The notes: generated by a model not told the origin, from the letters alone. 64,000 nucleotides of DNA from Streptococcus ratti FA-1 = DSM 20564 (GCF_000286075.1 NZ_AJTZ01000005.1:682001-746000); one strand, 5' to 3'; positions 17,552 through 28,067 are shown, counted from the first letter of the stretch. Made by a program: numbers and translations.

Positions 17552-20188
17552 TCAATCCACTGATTTCAGAGCCTCTAACATATCGAGATTTTTGAGACGG
17601 CGGTTGACCAGCCAGCCCAAAACTAGCAAAATCAAGAGGATAAAGAAAACTGGAATAAGATAAACAGTACTGTCAACTGTTGTGCCAAACATGACATTAT
17701 CCGAACCAATCATTTCCATAATGAATTGATGCAGATAACGCCCTGAGAATAAACCAAGAACAATTCCCACTAAGGAAAGCACAATGGTTTCCCGATAAAT
17801 ATAGAGGGTTACTTCTCTATTGTAAAATCCTAGAACCTTAATGGTCGATAGTTCTCTAATTCGCTCGGCAATATTGATATTAGTCAAATTATAAAGAATA
17901 ACAAGAGCTAAAAGAATGGTGTTGAAGACTAAAACAGTCATAGCAGCGTTCAGTGAGGTTACAATGGTTTTAATAGTCTTCATGCGAGCTGTATTTTGCG
18001 TAACCGAGGCAACATTAGTCATGGCTAAAAGCTTTGTTGCTGTATCCTTAATATGGGAGGTCGAATCATCTTTTAAATTGATAAAATAGGCATTCTTATC
18101 TGGTTTGTCAGCAAAGATTTGCTGGTAAACAGACTGGGTCATAAAAAGATAATGGCCAGCATTCATCTTAACGATTGCTGCCACTTTCACGCGTCTTCTT
18201 TTCCCGCTATTGTCCTTGAGAGTAAAGCTGTCACCTGCTTTAACCTTGTAAAAACGAGCTAATTTTTCAGAAATCAGGGCGCCTTCTTTTGGCAAGCGCA
18301 AGGATTTTCCAGAAGCAAGGTCTTGCAAGTGGACAAAGTCAGCAAAATCTTTCTTGTCCGATACCATAACGGCAATGGTCTGACGGTCCTTGATATTGGG
18401 AATCTTTTCCATCATGTGGGTATAGTAAAGACTTTGATAGCTGGATATTTCTTTTGATTTTAAGAAATCCGTCAACTCTTTATTATCCTTAGCGTCTTCC
18501 TTCTTGGTAACGACTAAATGATAAGGGGTTAGCTGTGTGAACTGCTCCTTGATAACCTTTCCCAAAGAAGACTGTATACCAAGTCCTGCAAAGAGTAAAG
18601 CTACAGAACCAGCAACACCAAAAACAGTCATCAGCATCCGCTGCTTATAGCGAAAAATATTTCGCGTGGTTACCTTATGCGTGAAACTTAAATGATTCCA
18701 GATAAATCCCACTCTCTCCAATAAGATTTTTGCCCCTCTCATCGGCGTCTTAGGCAGTAATAATTGAGCTGGCTTTTCACTTAGTTCCCGTCTGGCAATT
18801 AAGTAGGCGGGTAAGACGGCACTGATAAGTCCCAAAACAAGGGCAATGAGACTGTAAGTCCAATAGAAGGCAAGATGCGGATTGCCAATAGTCATTTTAC
18901 CTGTAAAAATCTGAGCAACAATTCTAGCCAGAAGATAATGGCCGCCAAGGATTCCAAGAATGGTCCCTATTAAACTTGCCACAGCTCCATAAATCAGAAA
19001 TTTTCTAATTACATCTCCATTAGAATAGCCCAGAGCCTTTAAAAGACCTGAATTGCTTCTTTCTTCATCAATAAAACGTGTCATTGTCGTAAAGGTAACC
19101 AGAGCCGCAACGGCATAGAGGACAATAGGAAAGATATTGCCAAGATTGCCCATGCTATTAGCATTAGAGTTATAAACAGTGTAACCTTCACCGCCTAACA
19201 TGGTAGAGCGTGTATAAGTACTGTAAGTTGGCTCTGCCATAGCATCAACCTCAGCCTGGGCCTTTTGAATCTGCTTTTCTTTCTTAACAAGATCAAGCCT
19301 TGCCTTTTGGAGAGATTGTACCGCCTGCTGCTGCCGATAAGAGGATGGCAGAGCATTGACTTCTTCGGTTTTTTCTTGCAGCTGCTTTTTAGCTGCAGCT
19401 AAAGCCAGCTTACTCTGGTCAACTTTTGCCTGCGGTGCTTTCTTTAAATCAGCCAAACGCTTTTCCCCATTATCTTCCAGTAACTTATCCAGCTTATCTT
19501 GATAATAATTGACCCGTGAGCTGTAATCATCAGAAAAGGGATTGCTGTTTTTCAATTTACGATAGCGAATACGCGCTAAGGTATTGGTCTTATTAGCAAA
19601 GGCTGATGAAGTGACCAGAGCATAACTTGATAGGCTACCGTCCCCTGCTGTTGACGCTCCTAAATTTAAAGTTGACCATATTTCTGATGAATTGATAAAG
19701 CCAACAACCTTGAAGGTTCTTCTCTTTAATAAAGACTTTTGAGAAGACTGAAAAGTCAAAGTGTCTCCAATTTTGTAGTCTTTATTCAAGGTTGAAATCA
19801 AAGCAATTTCGTTTTCCTTTTTGGGTAAACGCCCCGATGTTACTTGATAGGTTGAAAGAGACTGACTGTCAGAAAATACACGCATGGCATCATCTTTACC
19901 TTCAAGCGTCATGTCGCTTAGTTTGCCAAAATCCACCTGCGTATTTTTAAGATGCTTTAATTCTGCTTCATCATCTCGACTAAAACCATAGTTGGCTGTG
20001 ACAAACAGATCTGCCGTTCGATGCGTTTTCAGATAATCTTTTGCCAGAGTTTGCATATTGGGCTTGGTTGCTTTTAGACCGATAAAGGTAAAAGACCCCA
20101 GAAACATCAAAAGCAGAATTGAAATGAAACGTCCTTTAGATTGTCGTAAGGCAATATAAATCGTTTTCCAGTAAATCCTTCTTTTCAT
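17552..20188 (-). CDS. FtsX-type ABC transporter permease
   Basis: 878 aa, a MacB/FtsX-family membrane subunit with ten probable membrane segments: one near 18-40, blocks near 360-460, one near 520-540, and a C-terminal block near 745-870. Two extracellular parts flank the blocks: residues 45-350, including a coiled-coil stretch of about 255-315 (KKQLQEKTEEVNALPSSYRQ), and about 550-735. It is 13 bases downstream of its ATPase gene. Such pairs export peptides or lipids or act mechanically on the envelope; the substrate is unknown. Confidence 0.88.
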   Translation of the reverse strand: MKRRIYWKTIYIALRQSKGRFISILLLMFLGSFTFIGLKATKPNMQTLAKDYLKTHRTADLFVTANYGFSRDDEAELKHLKNTQVDFGKLSDMTLEGKDDAMRVFSDSQSLSTYQVTSGRLPKKENEIALISTLNKDYKIGDTLTFQSSQKSLLKRRTFKVVGFINSSEIWSTLNLGASTAGDGSLSSYALVTSSAFANKTNTLARIRYRKLKNSNPFSDDYSSRVNYYQDKLDKLLEDNGEKRLADLKKAPQAKVDQSKLALAAAKKQLQEKTEEVNALPSSYRQQQAVQSLQKARLDLVKKEKQIQKAQAEVDAMAEPTYSTYTRSTMLGGEGYTVYNSNANSMGNLGNIFPIVLYAVAALVTFTTMTRFIDEERSNSGLLKALGYSNGDVIRKFLIYGAVASLIGTILGILGGHYLLARIVAQIFTGKMTIGNPHLAFYWTYSLIALVLGLISAVLPAYLIARRELSEKPAQLLLPKTPMRGAKILLERVGFIWNHLSFTHKVTTRNIFRYKQRMLMTVFGVAGSVALLFAGLGIQSSLGKVIKEQFTQLTPYHLVVTKKEDAKDNKELTDFLKSKEISSYQSLYYTHMMEKIPNIKDRQTIAVMVSDKKDFADFVHLQDLASGKSLRLPKEGALISEKLARFYKVKAGDSFTLKDNSGKRRRVKVAAIVKMNAGHYLFMTQSVYQQIFADKPDKNAYFINLKDDSTSHIKDTATKLLAMTNVASVTQNTARMKTIKTIVTSLNAAMTVLVFNTILLALVILYNLTNINIAERIRELSTIKVLGFYNREVTLYIYRETIVLSLVGIVLGLFSGRYLHQFIMEMIGSDNVMFGTTVDSTVYLIPVFFILLILLVLGWLVNRRLKNLDMLEALKSVD

Positions 20189-20201
20189 AAGACCAGCCTC
20201 C

Positions 20202-20903
20202 TTAATATGTCAAGTTCTCAATATCCTGAGGCTGCTCATTGATTTCAACAGCTTTGACTTTGGCATCATGCAAATGAATAACTCGATTAGCAATCGGTGC
20301 TAGGGCAGAATTATGGGTCACAATAACCACAGTCGAACCTTTTTGACGCGACATATCCTGTAAGAGTTTAAGAATTTGTTTGCCTGTTTGATAATCCAGT
20401 GCACCTGTTGGTTCATCGCACAAGAGCAATTTGGGATTTTTAGCCAGTGCCCGCGCAATGGATACACGCTGCTGTTCACCGCCAGATAACTGGGCAGGGA
20501 AATTATTTAAACGCCCGCCCAGCCCTACTTCGTTCAAAGTTTCTTCAGCATCTCTAGCATGACTAACAATTTCAGAAGCCAATTCAACATTTTCCTTGGC
20601 TGTTAAATTGGGGACCAAATTATAAAACTGAAAGACAAAGCCAACATCATTACGACGATAAGTCGTCAGCTGTTTCTGATTATAGTCTGCGATATTGACA
20701 CCATCAATGATGACCTGACCTTCATCATTATTATCCATACCCCCAAGAATATTAAGAACCGTTGATTTTCCAGCACCGGATGCTCCTAGAATAATCACCA
20801 ATTCCCCCTTTTCAACCTCAAAGCTAATGTCATCATTGGCAACAATCTCGCTTTCACCCATCTGATAGCGCTTATAGGAATGCTGCATTTCAATATAAGC
20901 CAT
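20202..20903 (-). CDS. ABC transporter ATPase of the LolD/MacB type
   Basis: 233 aa. Walker [14 protein letters not shown]-loop [12 protein letters not shown], signature [19 protein letters not shown], Walker [14 protein letters not shown]-loop VTHNSA. This is the MacB/LolD/FtsE set that partners FtsX-type permeases such as the next gene. Its promoter region faces the TetR gene and carries two similar operators. Confidence 0.92.
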   Translation of the reverse strand: MAYIEMQHSYKRYQMGESEIVANDDISFEVEKGELVIILGASGAGKSTVLNILGGMDNNDEGQVIIDGVNIADYNQKQLTTYRRNDVGFVFQFYNLVPNLTAKENVELASEIVSHARDAEETLNEVGLGGRLNNFPAQLSGGEQQRVSIARALAKNPKLLLCDEPTGALDYQTGKQILKLLQDMSRQKGSTVVIVTHNSALAPIANRVIHLHDAKVKAVEINEQPQDIENLTY

Positions 20904-20918
20904 AAGAAAACCTCCTTA

Positions 20919-21008
20919 TTTAGACGTGTGTTGATTTAATTTTTGCTTTAGTATATAATGATTTCAAGACAAAAACAAGCATCATTATTTAGACAAATGT
21001 CTATTTAA
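20919..21008. promoter_or_regulatory. Two operator-like repeats between the ABC operon and the TetR gene
   Basis: Bases 20988-21008 contain the palindrome TAGACA-AA-TGTCTA set between TT and TTTAA. Bases 20919-20939 contain a degenerate copy that keeps TTTAGAC, TGT and ATTTAA in register (TTTAGACGTGTGTTGATTTAA has the same 21-base frame). One copy is next to each start codon, the usual arrangement for a TetR repressor controlling itself and its divergent target. Confidence 0.65.
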
Positions 21009-21017
21009 GGAGAAAAT

Positions 21018-21575
21018 ATGGTTCAAAAACGACAGACACAAAGCAAGGCTAAAATAAAAGCAGCCATTACTGAGCTGCTGCTGGAAAATTCCGATTTCAA
21101 TAGCATTACCATTCGAAAAATTACTGAAAAGGCTCAGGTTAATCGCAGTACTTTTTATCTGCATTATCAAGATAAATATGATCTTGTCAATAAACTGGCT
21201 CATGAAGTGACGGGAGATTTCAAAAAATACTTGATGACCAATTCTGCCAATAAAGACCTTCGGGCAAACCTCATCCAAGGCTTAACTTACCTTAAAAGTC
21301 AGCAAAAATTTATTTATGCTTTATCACAAATTATCCAAATTAATTTTTCTCAAAAAACGAGGAATTTTATTCAAGAATTGATCGATGAGGTTCCCTCTTT
21401 CTTTTATGACACCATCAATCCTAACTTAGGCCTGTCCCAAAAATATATGGCCGTTACTTATGTCGCCAGTCTTGAAAGCCTTTATATGCAATGGGTTCTA
21501 AGCGGTGCTCAAGAATCCCCGCAAGAGATTGCTGATATGTTCTTGATTGTTAGAGGCTTTTACCAAAACACTTAA
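21018..21575 (+). CDS. TetR-family transcriptional regulator
   Basis: 185 aa. The N-terminal helix-turn-helix is typical (SITIRKITEKAQVNRSTFYLHYQDKYDLVNKL, about residues 30-61). The C-terminal ligand domain is not recognisable by motif. AGGAGA precedes ATG 21018. It is divergent from the FtsX-type ABC operon, whose promoter holds the operators described above, so this gene most likely represses that operon. Confidence 0.9.
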   Translation: MVQKRQTQSKAKIKAAITELLLENSDFNSITIRKITEKAQVNRSTFYLHYQDKYDLVNKLAHEVTGDFKKYLMTNSANKDLRANLIQGLTYLKSQQKFIYALSQIIQINFSQKTRNFIQELIDEVPSFFYDTINPNLGLSQKYMAVTYVASLESLYMQWVLSGAQESPQEIADMFLIVRGFYQNT

Positions 21576-21677
21576 TACTCAATGAAAATCACAATCAGAC
21601 TAGGCGACGCAGATGCAGATAGAACTGTCTTCATCAAATCAAGGCAACAACGTCTGAGTTTGATTTTCGAAGACTAT
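21575..21677. repeat. Small inverted-repeat element (streptococcal intergenic type)
   Basis: The ends ATACTCAATGAAAATCA and TGATTTTCGAAGACTAT are imperfect inverted copies (ATA, GAAAATCA pairing), 103 bases apart, with no coding sequence between. The interior holds GTCTTCATCAAATCAAGGCAAC. From memory, the left end looks like a common pneumococcal/streptococcal intergenic repeat starting ACTCAATGAAAATCAAA. The left end overlaps the TetR stop codon. Confidence 0.6.
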
Positions 21678-21690
21678 AAAAAGTAAACAT

Positions 21691-21714
21691 CCCCGCCTGA
21701 CAAAACAGACGGGG
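21691..21714 (-). terminator. Terminator of the thioredoxin-like gene
   Basis: CCCCGCCTG ... CAGACGGGG (one mismatch), a nine-base stem right after the stop of the tlpA-like gene on the minus strand, followed by TTTACTTTTT on that strand. Confidence 0.75.
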
Positions 21715-21721
21715 GTAGTTA

Positions 21722-22285
21722 TTATTTCAATTTATTAAGATAGTATTTAAGAGAGCTTTCGTCAAGACCGCCTGCAATCTTTTGCGAAAGACTGCCATCG
21801 CTGTTGATAAAAATATGGGTTGGAATAGAGCGAATGCCGTAAGCCTTAACAAAATTATCTTTATAGTCGTAAAGAATAGGATAAGTAATTCCTTTTTTCT
21901 TTGCTTTTGCTAAAATAGTGCTTCTCTCTTTATCAATAGGATTATTGTTTTGATATTTCAAATCACTGGGCGATGTTACAGACAGAAAAACAAAATTTTT
22001 CTTGCCTTTATAGGCTTGATAAACTTTTTTCAAACCAGGAATTTCCTGCATGCAGGGATCGCACCAAGTTGCCCAAACATTGATATAAACTTTTTTCCCT
22101 TTATAGTCAGACAGACTGACAATTTTGTCCTTTTTATTTTTTAATTTGAATGCAGGTGCTGACTTTTTAGCTGTCTGAACTAATTTAGGAGATGTTTTAC
22201 CTTGAGCAGAAGACTTTGTCTGATTTATTAATCCCATTCCTAATAAGCTAACACCGAGAGCTAATGGCAACATAAACTTTTTCAT
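21722..22285 (-). CDS. Extracytoplasmic thioredoxin-like protein (TlpA/ResA family)
   Basis: 187 aa. An N-terminal signal peptide (about 1-27, no lipobox cysteine) is followed by a thioredoxin fold with NVWATWCDPCMQEIPGLKK, active site Cys-Asp-Pro-Cys. The cis-proline region is IRSIPTHIFI. It lies 12 bases after ccdA in the same operon. CcdA hands electrons across the membrane to such proteins. In pneumococcus the matching pair repairs surface methionine sulfoxide reductase; that partner is not in this window. Confidence 0.92.
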   Translation of the reverse strand: MKKFMLPLALGVSLLGMGLINQTKSSAQGKTSPKLVQTAKKSAPAFKLKNKKDKIVSLSDYKGKKVYINVWATWCDPCMQEIPGLKKVYQAYKGKKNFVFLSVTSPSDLKYQNNNPIDKERSTILAKAKKKGITYPILYDYKDNFVKAYGIRSIPTHIFINSDGSLSQKIAGGLDESSLKYYLNKLK

Positions 22286-22297
22286 GACTATCTCCTT

Positions 22298-23011
22298 TTA
22301 ATTAAATAAGTGTGCTATTTTAGCAAATGAACCGGTCAAAATGGAAATTCCAATAATAATGAGAAGAATCCCTGAAACAAGCTTAGTATACTTTAAAAAC
22401 CGCTGTTGTTTTTTAAAAATAGTCATTAGCTTCTGTGAGAAGACAGCAATTAAAACAAAAGGGAGAATAAATCCTAAACAATAGACTAAAATGAGCAAAA
22501 CACTGTAAATTCCCTGATGAGTGCTGGCATACAAGAAAACACTGGCTAAAATCGGACCAATACAAGGGGTCCAAGAAAAACTAAAGGCAAAGCCCATCAA
22601 AAAGGCGATGAGTGGTGTCACTCTCTGGCCGGCTTGATAAACTCGATTTTTAGCTGAAAATTCTCTTGTCAAAAAACGAGATTTAATAAGCCCTATCTGG
22701 ACTAATCCCATAATCAGAATTAAAACACCACCCAAATTCTGAAGAAAGTGGATATGACTTTGAAGAAACTGACTGATAAGACTGCTAGCAAAAGCTAGGA
22801 TAAAAAAGGTAGCTGCTATGCCAGAAGTAAATAAGAGTGTATTGCTAAAAACTTTTCGCCTATCCCAAATTAATTCTCCAGATTGCTGCTCTTCTCCCTG
22901 ACCAGCTAAAACACCAATATAAACGGGCAAAATAGGCAAGACACAAGGGGAGAAAAATGATAGAAGCCCTTCAATAAAGAGCGTTAAAATCGTAACATGT
23001 TGAAGATTCAT
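22298..23011 (-). CDS. ccdA: CcdA-type membrane thiol reductase
   Basis: 237 aa, six membrane segments. The redox cysteines sit in FFSPCVLPILPVYIG and SFSWTPCIGPILASVF, the DsbD-beta/CcdA pattern. It carries electrons from cytoplasmic thioredoxin to the thioredoxin-like protein encoded next. It is the first gene of a two-gene operon. Confidence 0.93.
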   Translation of the reverse strand: MNLQHVTILTLFIEGLLSFFSPCVLPILPVYIGVLAGQGEEQQSGELIWDRRKVFSNTLLFTSGIAATFFILAFASSLISQFLQSHIHFLQNLGGVLILIMGLVQIGLIKSRFLTREFSAKNRVYQAGQRVTPLIAFLMGFAFSFSWTPCIGPILASVFLYASTHQGIYSVLLILVYCLGFILPFVLIAVFSQKLMTIFKKQQRFLKYTKLVSGILLIIIGISILTGSFAKIAHLFN

Positions 23012-23128
23012 CTCATTCCTTTATCAGCATTTTAAATCTTTTTGTTTATTATATCAAAAAAGCGTTTTCCAACTTTAAGCGTAATTTAAGGAATCATTAC
23101 AGTTTAACTGAAAGAGCAAATCTAAAGT

Positions 23129-23899
23129 TTAGGATTTGAATTTTTCAAAGGTCGCTGCTATCTTGTCTGCCACCTGTCTGTGATAATCTTTCTCAAGTTT
23201 GACTTGCGTATCCGCAAAAGGGGTCAAATCTGCAAAATCACCCACCTGCACACTATAAAATGCTGCTTGAAACATAGCAATATCATTGCGATCATTACCA
23301 AAAGCAACAAAATCGTGATCAAAAAGTTCCTGAATGGTTGAAGACTTAGTGACTTCCTTGGGATTGAGATAGAGACAGCTTTCATCCTCATGAAAAGTAA
23401 TGTCTAACTGTCTCAACTTAGCTAACTGATGACTGATTTCCGCTATCTTTTCAGAATGATCTCCAAAGAAAATAACCATTTTAATGGGATGTTTCAATTC
23501 TTCAACCCTTACTTTTTTGGCCAATTTTAAAGGATCCACACTATGAATAAAAGGAATAAACTGTCCCAAATGGTGTGCATAATTAAAATCATCATCCACA
23601 AAATAAGGAAGCTGATAGCGATGACAGAACTGAAGAGCCAAAGCAAAAGCCTGATGATTCATAGGCTTTTCCAAAATTAATTTACCAGCTTTATAGGCAA
23701 GCCCGCCATTAAGGCCAATGACAGTTTTTCGGCTTAATTCCTGACCTAAAACATCTATGCAGTCACGGTAAGAGCGTGCCGAAGCAAAGCAAATCTGATG
23801 ACCATAGCTAGGGGCTTCATGTAAGATCGTTTTGATTCTCTCGTCTATCTGAAAACGATCAAAACAAATCGTCCCATCTATATCAAATACAAACTGCAT
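23129..23899 (-). CDS. HAD-superfamily hydrolase, Cof type
   Basis: 256 aa from ATG 23899 (MQFVFDIDGTICFD), whose AAAGGAG site is six bases upstream; an ATG two codons earlier sits inside that site. Motif I FDIDGT (nucleophile first Asp), motif IV AFGNDRNDIAMFQAA. A C2-type cap is implied by the length. Cof-type members dephosphorylate small sugar phosphates or cofactors; the substrate is unknown. Confidence 0.88.
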   Translation of the reverse strand: MQFVFDIDGTICFDRFQIDERIKTILHEAPSYGHQICFASARSYRDCIDVLGQELSRKTVIGLNGGLAYKAGKLILEKPMNHQAFALALQFCHRYQLPYFVDDDFNYAHHLGQFIPFIHSVDPLKLAKKVRVEELKHPIKMVIFFGDHSEKIAEISHQLAKLRQLDITFHEDESCLYLNPKEVTKSSTIQELFDHDFVAFGNDRNDIAMFQAAFYSVQVGDFADLTPFADTQVKLEKDYHRQVADKIAATFEKFKS

Positions 23900-24051
23900 T
23901 ACCATCTCCTTTTATCTTTTTTGCCTAATACTTTTTTCATCTGCTCACTTTAATAAAAAAGACTGAGAACTATTGAACTGCCTCCACAAAATTCATTTCA
24001 TGCTCAATTCAAGGGGCAATACAAATTATTCTCAATCCTGTAACTTATTAA

Positions 24052-25332
24052 TCAACTATTGTCTAGCGCTGAGCGTAAATCTTCAATCAAATCATCAACA
24101 TTCTCCAGACCGATGGAGACACGGATTTGATTGGGTTCAATACCGCAGGCAAGGAGATCCTTAGGGCTCATCTGAGCGTGAGTTGTTGTCGCCGGATGCA
24201 CAACGAGAGATTTGGCATCAGCTACATTGGCAAGGTCTGAAAAGATTTCCAAGCTATCAATAACCTTACGGGCTGCCTGGGCTCCTCCTGCTACATTGAA
24301 AGTAAAGATAGAGCTGGCCCCCTTAGGCAGGTATTTTTGTGCCAGTTCATAGTAAGGGCTCGATGGCAGGCTGGCGTAGTTAACCTTGGTTACTTTGGGG
24401 TGATTTTCCAGATATTCTGCGATTTTCTTAGCATTTTCCACATGGCGTTCCACACGCAGAGACAGAGTTTCCAACCCCTGTGTTAATAGAAAGGCGTTAA
24501 AAGGCGACAAGCAGGCACCGGTATCGCGCAGCAACTGTGTCCGTACAGCAGTAATGAAGGCCGCTGTCCCGATGTCACGGGTGTAGCTGAGATTGTGATA
24601 AGAAGGATCTTCATCTACAAACTGCGGAAACTTTCCAGATTTTTCCCAGTCAAATTGACCCGAATCAACAATGACACCGCCAATAGAGGTTCCGTGTCCG
24701 CCGATAAATTTAGTAGCAGAGTGAACTACAATATCAACGCCATAAGAGAAGACATTGATCAGATAAGGGGTGCCAAAAGTATTGTCAACAACCAAAGGAA
24801 GAGCATGGCGGTGGGCAATTTCGGCCAATTTTTCAAGATCGGCAACATTGCCAAGGGGATTGCCCAAGGTTTCAGCAAGGATAAACTTGGTATTGTCCTT
24901 GATAGCTGCCTCAATAGCTTCAAAATCAGCCACATCTACAAAGCTGGTTGTAATCCCATAGCGCGGCAGGGTTTCTTTAAGCAGGTTAAAGGTTCCGCCA
25001 TAAACAGTGGTTGCTGACACAATATGATCACCAGCATGGGCCAAAGCTAAAGCGGTATAAGTTATGGCTGCCATACCTGAAGCTGTCGCCAGCGCACCAA
25101 CACCGCCTTCAAGAGCTGCCATCCGCTCTTCAAAAACAGCAGTTGTTGGATTAGTAATCCGCGTATAGATATTGCCTTCTGTACGCAAAGCAAAAGAATC
25201 CTCAGCATCCTGCGAATCATTGAAGACATAAGATGTGGTTTGATAAATCGGTAAGGCCCGAGATTTAGTCGTTGGATCAACAGTCTGACCTGCATGTAGC
25301 TGTAAGGTTTCAAATGAATAGTCTTTCGTCAT
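24052..25332 (-). CDS. metY: O-acetylhomoserine sulfhydrylase (cysD/metY type)
   Basis: PLP enzyme, 426 aa from ATG 25332 with GGAGGAAGG upstream; an ATG at 25371 has no ribosome site. It makes homocysteine from O-acetylhomoserine and sulfide. Visible are the Cys/Met-metabolism features YTRITNPTTAVFE, TASGMAAI, the PLP lysine region VVHSATKFIGGHGTSIGG, and VHPATTTHAQM. The C-terminus RVSIGLENVDDLIEDLRSAL is typical. The name cysD is used in streptococci for the same protein. A palindrome in the promoter region could be an operator. Confidence 0.88.
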   Translation of the reverse strand: MTKDYSFETLQLHAGQTVDPTTKSRALPIYQTTSYVFNDSQDAEDSFALRTEGNIYTRITNPTTAVFEERMAALEGGVGALATASGMAAITYTALALAHAGDHIVSATTVYGGTFNLLKETLPRYGITTSFVDVADFEAIEAAIKDNTKFILAETLGNPLGNVADLEKLAEIAHRHALPLVVDNTFGTPYLINVFSYGVDIVVHSATKFIGGHGTSIGGVIVDSGQFDWEKSGKFPQFVDEDPSYHNLSYTRDIGTAAFITAVRTQLLRDTGACLSPFNAFLLTQGLETLSLRVERHVENAKKIAEYLENHPKVTKVNYASLPSSPYYELAQKYLPKGASSIFTFNVAGGAQAARKVIDSLEIFSDLANVADAKSLVVHPATTTHAQMSPKDLLACGIEPNQIRVSIGLENVDDLIEDLRSALDNS

Positions 25333-25350
25333 AACCCTTCCTCCAAAAAC

Positions 25351-25368
25351 ATAACTAGAGTTATTGTA
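25351..25368 (-). promoter_or_regulatory. Possible operator at the metY promoter
   Basis: ATAACTAGAGTTAT (25351-25364) is a 14-base inverted repeat overlapping a minus-strand TACAAT (25368-25363) that could be the -10. It lies about 20 bases upstream of metY. LysR-type sulfur regulators use ATAA...TTAT sites, but the match is short and by eye. Confidence 0.35.
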
Positions 25369-25410
25369 CACCTAAAATCCTTTACTGGCTAATAGTTATC
25401 AGGCTAAAGG

Positions 25411-25433
25411 AGGTATAGCTGAAAGCTATACCT
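25411..25433. repeat. Perfect ten-pair hairpin upstream of metY
   Basis: AGGTATAGCT-GAA-AGCTATACCT. It lies in the 290-base gap between pcrA (stop 25620) and metY. Nothing else in that gap was recognised. It is not followed by a T run on the minus strand, so it is not an obvious terminator. Confidence 0.55.
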
Positions 25434-25619
25434 AATACGCTTACTCATCTAGCATAAAAATGCTCTGCCCCTACCACACCAACTCAAAGAAAATCACACA
25501 TAAAAGTTTTTGAGCGGCCAAATACAGATGACAGAAGAAAACTAGGAAGTGAAACAGAGCCCAGCTAAAATGCAGACTGCTGTGAGCCGATAAGGAACTC
25601 TTTTGATGTTCAAAGCGTC

Positions 25620-27902
25620 TTATTTCTTTTCGATGGGTGCAAGGCTGGCTAGAACCTTTTTGAGACCAACGTCCGGAAACTTAATTTTAAGTTCTTGGGT
25701 CTTGCCGCTGCCTGAGACTTCCAAGACGGTGCCATCTCCCCATTTGCGGTGGCAGGCAATATCGCCAATCTTCCAATCGGTAGCTGGTGTATCATCAGCC
25801 TGTGTGGCAGCATTTGCCAGAGGCAGCTTGGTCTTTGTTGGCTGCGCCGCAGTTTTACGGGCCTGCAGAGCCTGAGCTAGGCTCATGCCTTGACCAAATT
25901 TGACAGGCCTGTCATCAGCATAACTGGCTTTAAAGGAGCTTGCTGCGGGGCGTGCCAAGCCTTGATAAGCCAATAAATCTTCTGAAATTTCCTTAATAAA
26001 ACGGCTTTCACGGTTGTAATCCGTCCGGCCAAAAAGCGTACGAGCATTTGCATTGGTGATGAATAACAGCTCTTCTGCCCGTGTGATACCAACATAGGCC
26101 AGACGACGCTCTTCTTCTAATTCATCTTCTTCTTCAATGGAGCGCGACAAAGGAAAGACACCTTCTTCAAGGCCGATAATAAAGACAACTGGAAACTCCA
26201 AGCCCTTGGCAGCATGCAGAGTCATCAAAGTTACCTCAGCTGCTTCGGTATCGCCTTCATCAGTATCGGCAATCAGAGCTAAGTCGTTGAGGAAACGGCT
26301 GAGTTTATCAAGACCTGTTTCATCTTCGGGAGCCTCTTCGGTGTTTTCATCAAAATTCTTCGTAACAGATAGGAATTCCTCAATATTTTCAATACGTGCC
26401 TGACTCTCCAGTGTATTTTGCAGCTGCAGAGCTTCCATATAGCCGGTCTTTTCTAAGACGTTTTCAACCAGTTCGCTGATGCTGTACTGGTCCAAGTCAG
26501 ACCGCAGGCCAAGCAGCGTATTAGCCAGATCCCAGACAGCCTGAGCAGCTTTTCCTTTGATGCTTGAGAGCATAATTTGCTCAGACGCTTCCAGCAGACT
26601 CATATCTTGCAGATTGGCAAAGGTCCGAATTTTTTCCAAGGTACCGGGTCCGACGCCGCGCTTAGGTTCATTGACAATACGTTCAAAAGAGATATTATCT
26701 GCGCTGTTAGCAATGACATTAAGATAAGCAATGACATCACGAATTTCCTTGCGGCTGTAAAATTTAGTACCGCCAACCATGGTATATGGAATATTAGATT
26801 TGAGCAGAGCTTCTTCAATGGTACGGGACTGGGCATTGGTACGGTAAAGGACAGCAAAATCTTTGAAGCTCTTACCCGTTTCACGAACAATATTATCAAT
26901 AGTTGAAGCGACAAAAACAGCCTCGTCACGTTCATCATCTGCCCTGTAATAGACAATTTTCTCGCCATCAGCATTCTGCGTCCAGAGCTTTTTAGGACGG
27001 CGCTTGCGATTGTTTTTAATCACTTCATTTGCGGCCTGCAGAATTTTTTTCGTCGAGCGGTAATTTTCTTCAAGAAGAACGACTTTAGCCTGAGGATAGT
27101 CCTTCTCAAAATCAAGGATATTCTGCATATCAGCACCGCGCCAACCATAGATTGACTGATCCGCATCACCGACTACACAAATATTTTTAAAGCGCGATGC
27201 TAAGAGCTTGACCAGCTGATACTGAGCATGGTTGGTATCCTGATACTCATCCACATGGATATACTGGTAGCGCTGCTGATAATAGGCCAATACATCAGGA
27301 TTTTTATCGAAGAGCCGCAGGGTCAGCATGATTAAATCATCAAAATCCATGGCTTCACTGCGGCGCAGTTCCTCCTGATAAGCCTTATAGCACTTGGCCA
27401 CAATTTGGGTGTACATATCACCTGCTTGATTTTCATAAGCTACTTCATCAATCAGATCGTTCTTAGCGTTGGAAATGGTGCCTAAAATCGCCCGCTCATT
27501 CCATTTTTTAGAATCCAGATTAAGATTCTTAATAATACGTTTCATGAGGGTGCGCTGCTCACCTGGGTCAACAATGGTGAAATTGCGGTTATAGCCAATG
27601 TGGTCAGCATCACGGCGCAAAATTCGCACGCACATAGAGTGGAAAGTCGCAATCAAAGTGTCTCTGGTCGCCGGATTCAAAGCCATAGCCCGTTCACGCA
27701 TCTCACGCGCCGCTTTATTGGTAAAGGTAATAGCTAAAATATTCCAAGGATTTACAAATTTTTCATCAATTAAGTAGGCAATGCGATGTGTTAAAACACG
27801 TGTCTTGCCAGAACCAGCGCCTGCCATAATCAAAAGCGGGCCTTCTGTTGTTTTAACAGCCTCTGCCTGCTTATCATTCATTCCATCTAATAAAGGATTC
27901 AT
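25620..27902 (-). CDS. pcrA: ATP-dependent 3'-5' DNA helicase PcrA
   Basis: UvrD/Rep superfamily 1 helicase, 760 aa, acting in nucleotide excision repair and clearing protein-DNA roadblocks. Motif I is [11 protein letters not shown], with motif II DEYQDTN, motif [17 protein letters not shown], motif [16 protein letters not shown], and motif [14 protein letters not shown]. The C-terminal tail ends with the [19 protein letters not shown] fold seen in Gram-positive PcrA. No neighbours share its function. Confidence 0.97.
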   Translation of the reverse strand: MNPLLDGMNDKQAEAVKTTEGPLLIMAGAGSGKTRVLTHRIAYLIDEKFVNPWNILAITFTNKAAREMRERAMALNPATRDTLIATFHSMCVRILRRDADHIGYNRNFTIVDPGEQRTLMKRIIKNLNLDSKKWNERAILGTISNAKNDLIDEVAYENQAGDMYTQIVAKCYKAYQEELRRSEAMDFDDLIMLTLRLFDKNPDVLAYYQQRYQYIHVDEYQDTNHAQYQLVKLLASRFKNICVVGDADQSIYGWRGADMQNILDFEKDYPQAKVVLLEENYRSTKKILQAANEVIKNNRKRRPKKLWTQNADGEKIVYYRADDERDEAVFVASTIDNIVRETGKSFKDFAVLYRTNAQSRTIEEALLKSNIPYTMVGGTKFYSRKEIRDVIAYLNVIANSADNISFERIVNEPKRGVGPGTLEKIRTFANLQDMSLLEASEQIMLSSIKGKAAQAVWDLANTLLGLRSDLDQYSISELVENVLEKTGYMEALQLQNTLESQARIENIEEFLSVTKNFDENTEEAPEDETGLDKLSRFLNDLALIADTDEGDTEAAEVTLMTLHAAKGLEFPVVFIIGLEEGVFPLSRSIEEEDELEEERRLAYVGITRAEELLFITNANARTLFGRTDYNRESRFIKEISEDLLAYQGLARPAASSFKASYADDRPVKFGQGMSLAQALQARKTAAQPTKTKLPLANAATQADDTPATDWKIGDIACHRKWGDGTVLEVSGSGKTQELKIKFPDVGLKKVLASLAPIEKK

Positions 27903-28067
27903 TACATTTAACCAAAAGTCAAGTCAGTCTTTTAAAATTCCCTGCAAACACAGTCCCTTACAAGGTCATGTACCTTCTGCACAAACAGCAAGATTTGACT
28001 TTTGTTGTCCATTCCTTTCTTTACTATAATTATGCCTGTCTATTGTACCATTTTTAAAGCTAAAAAG

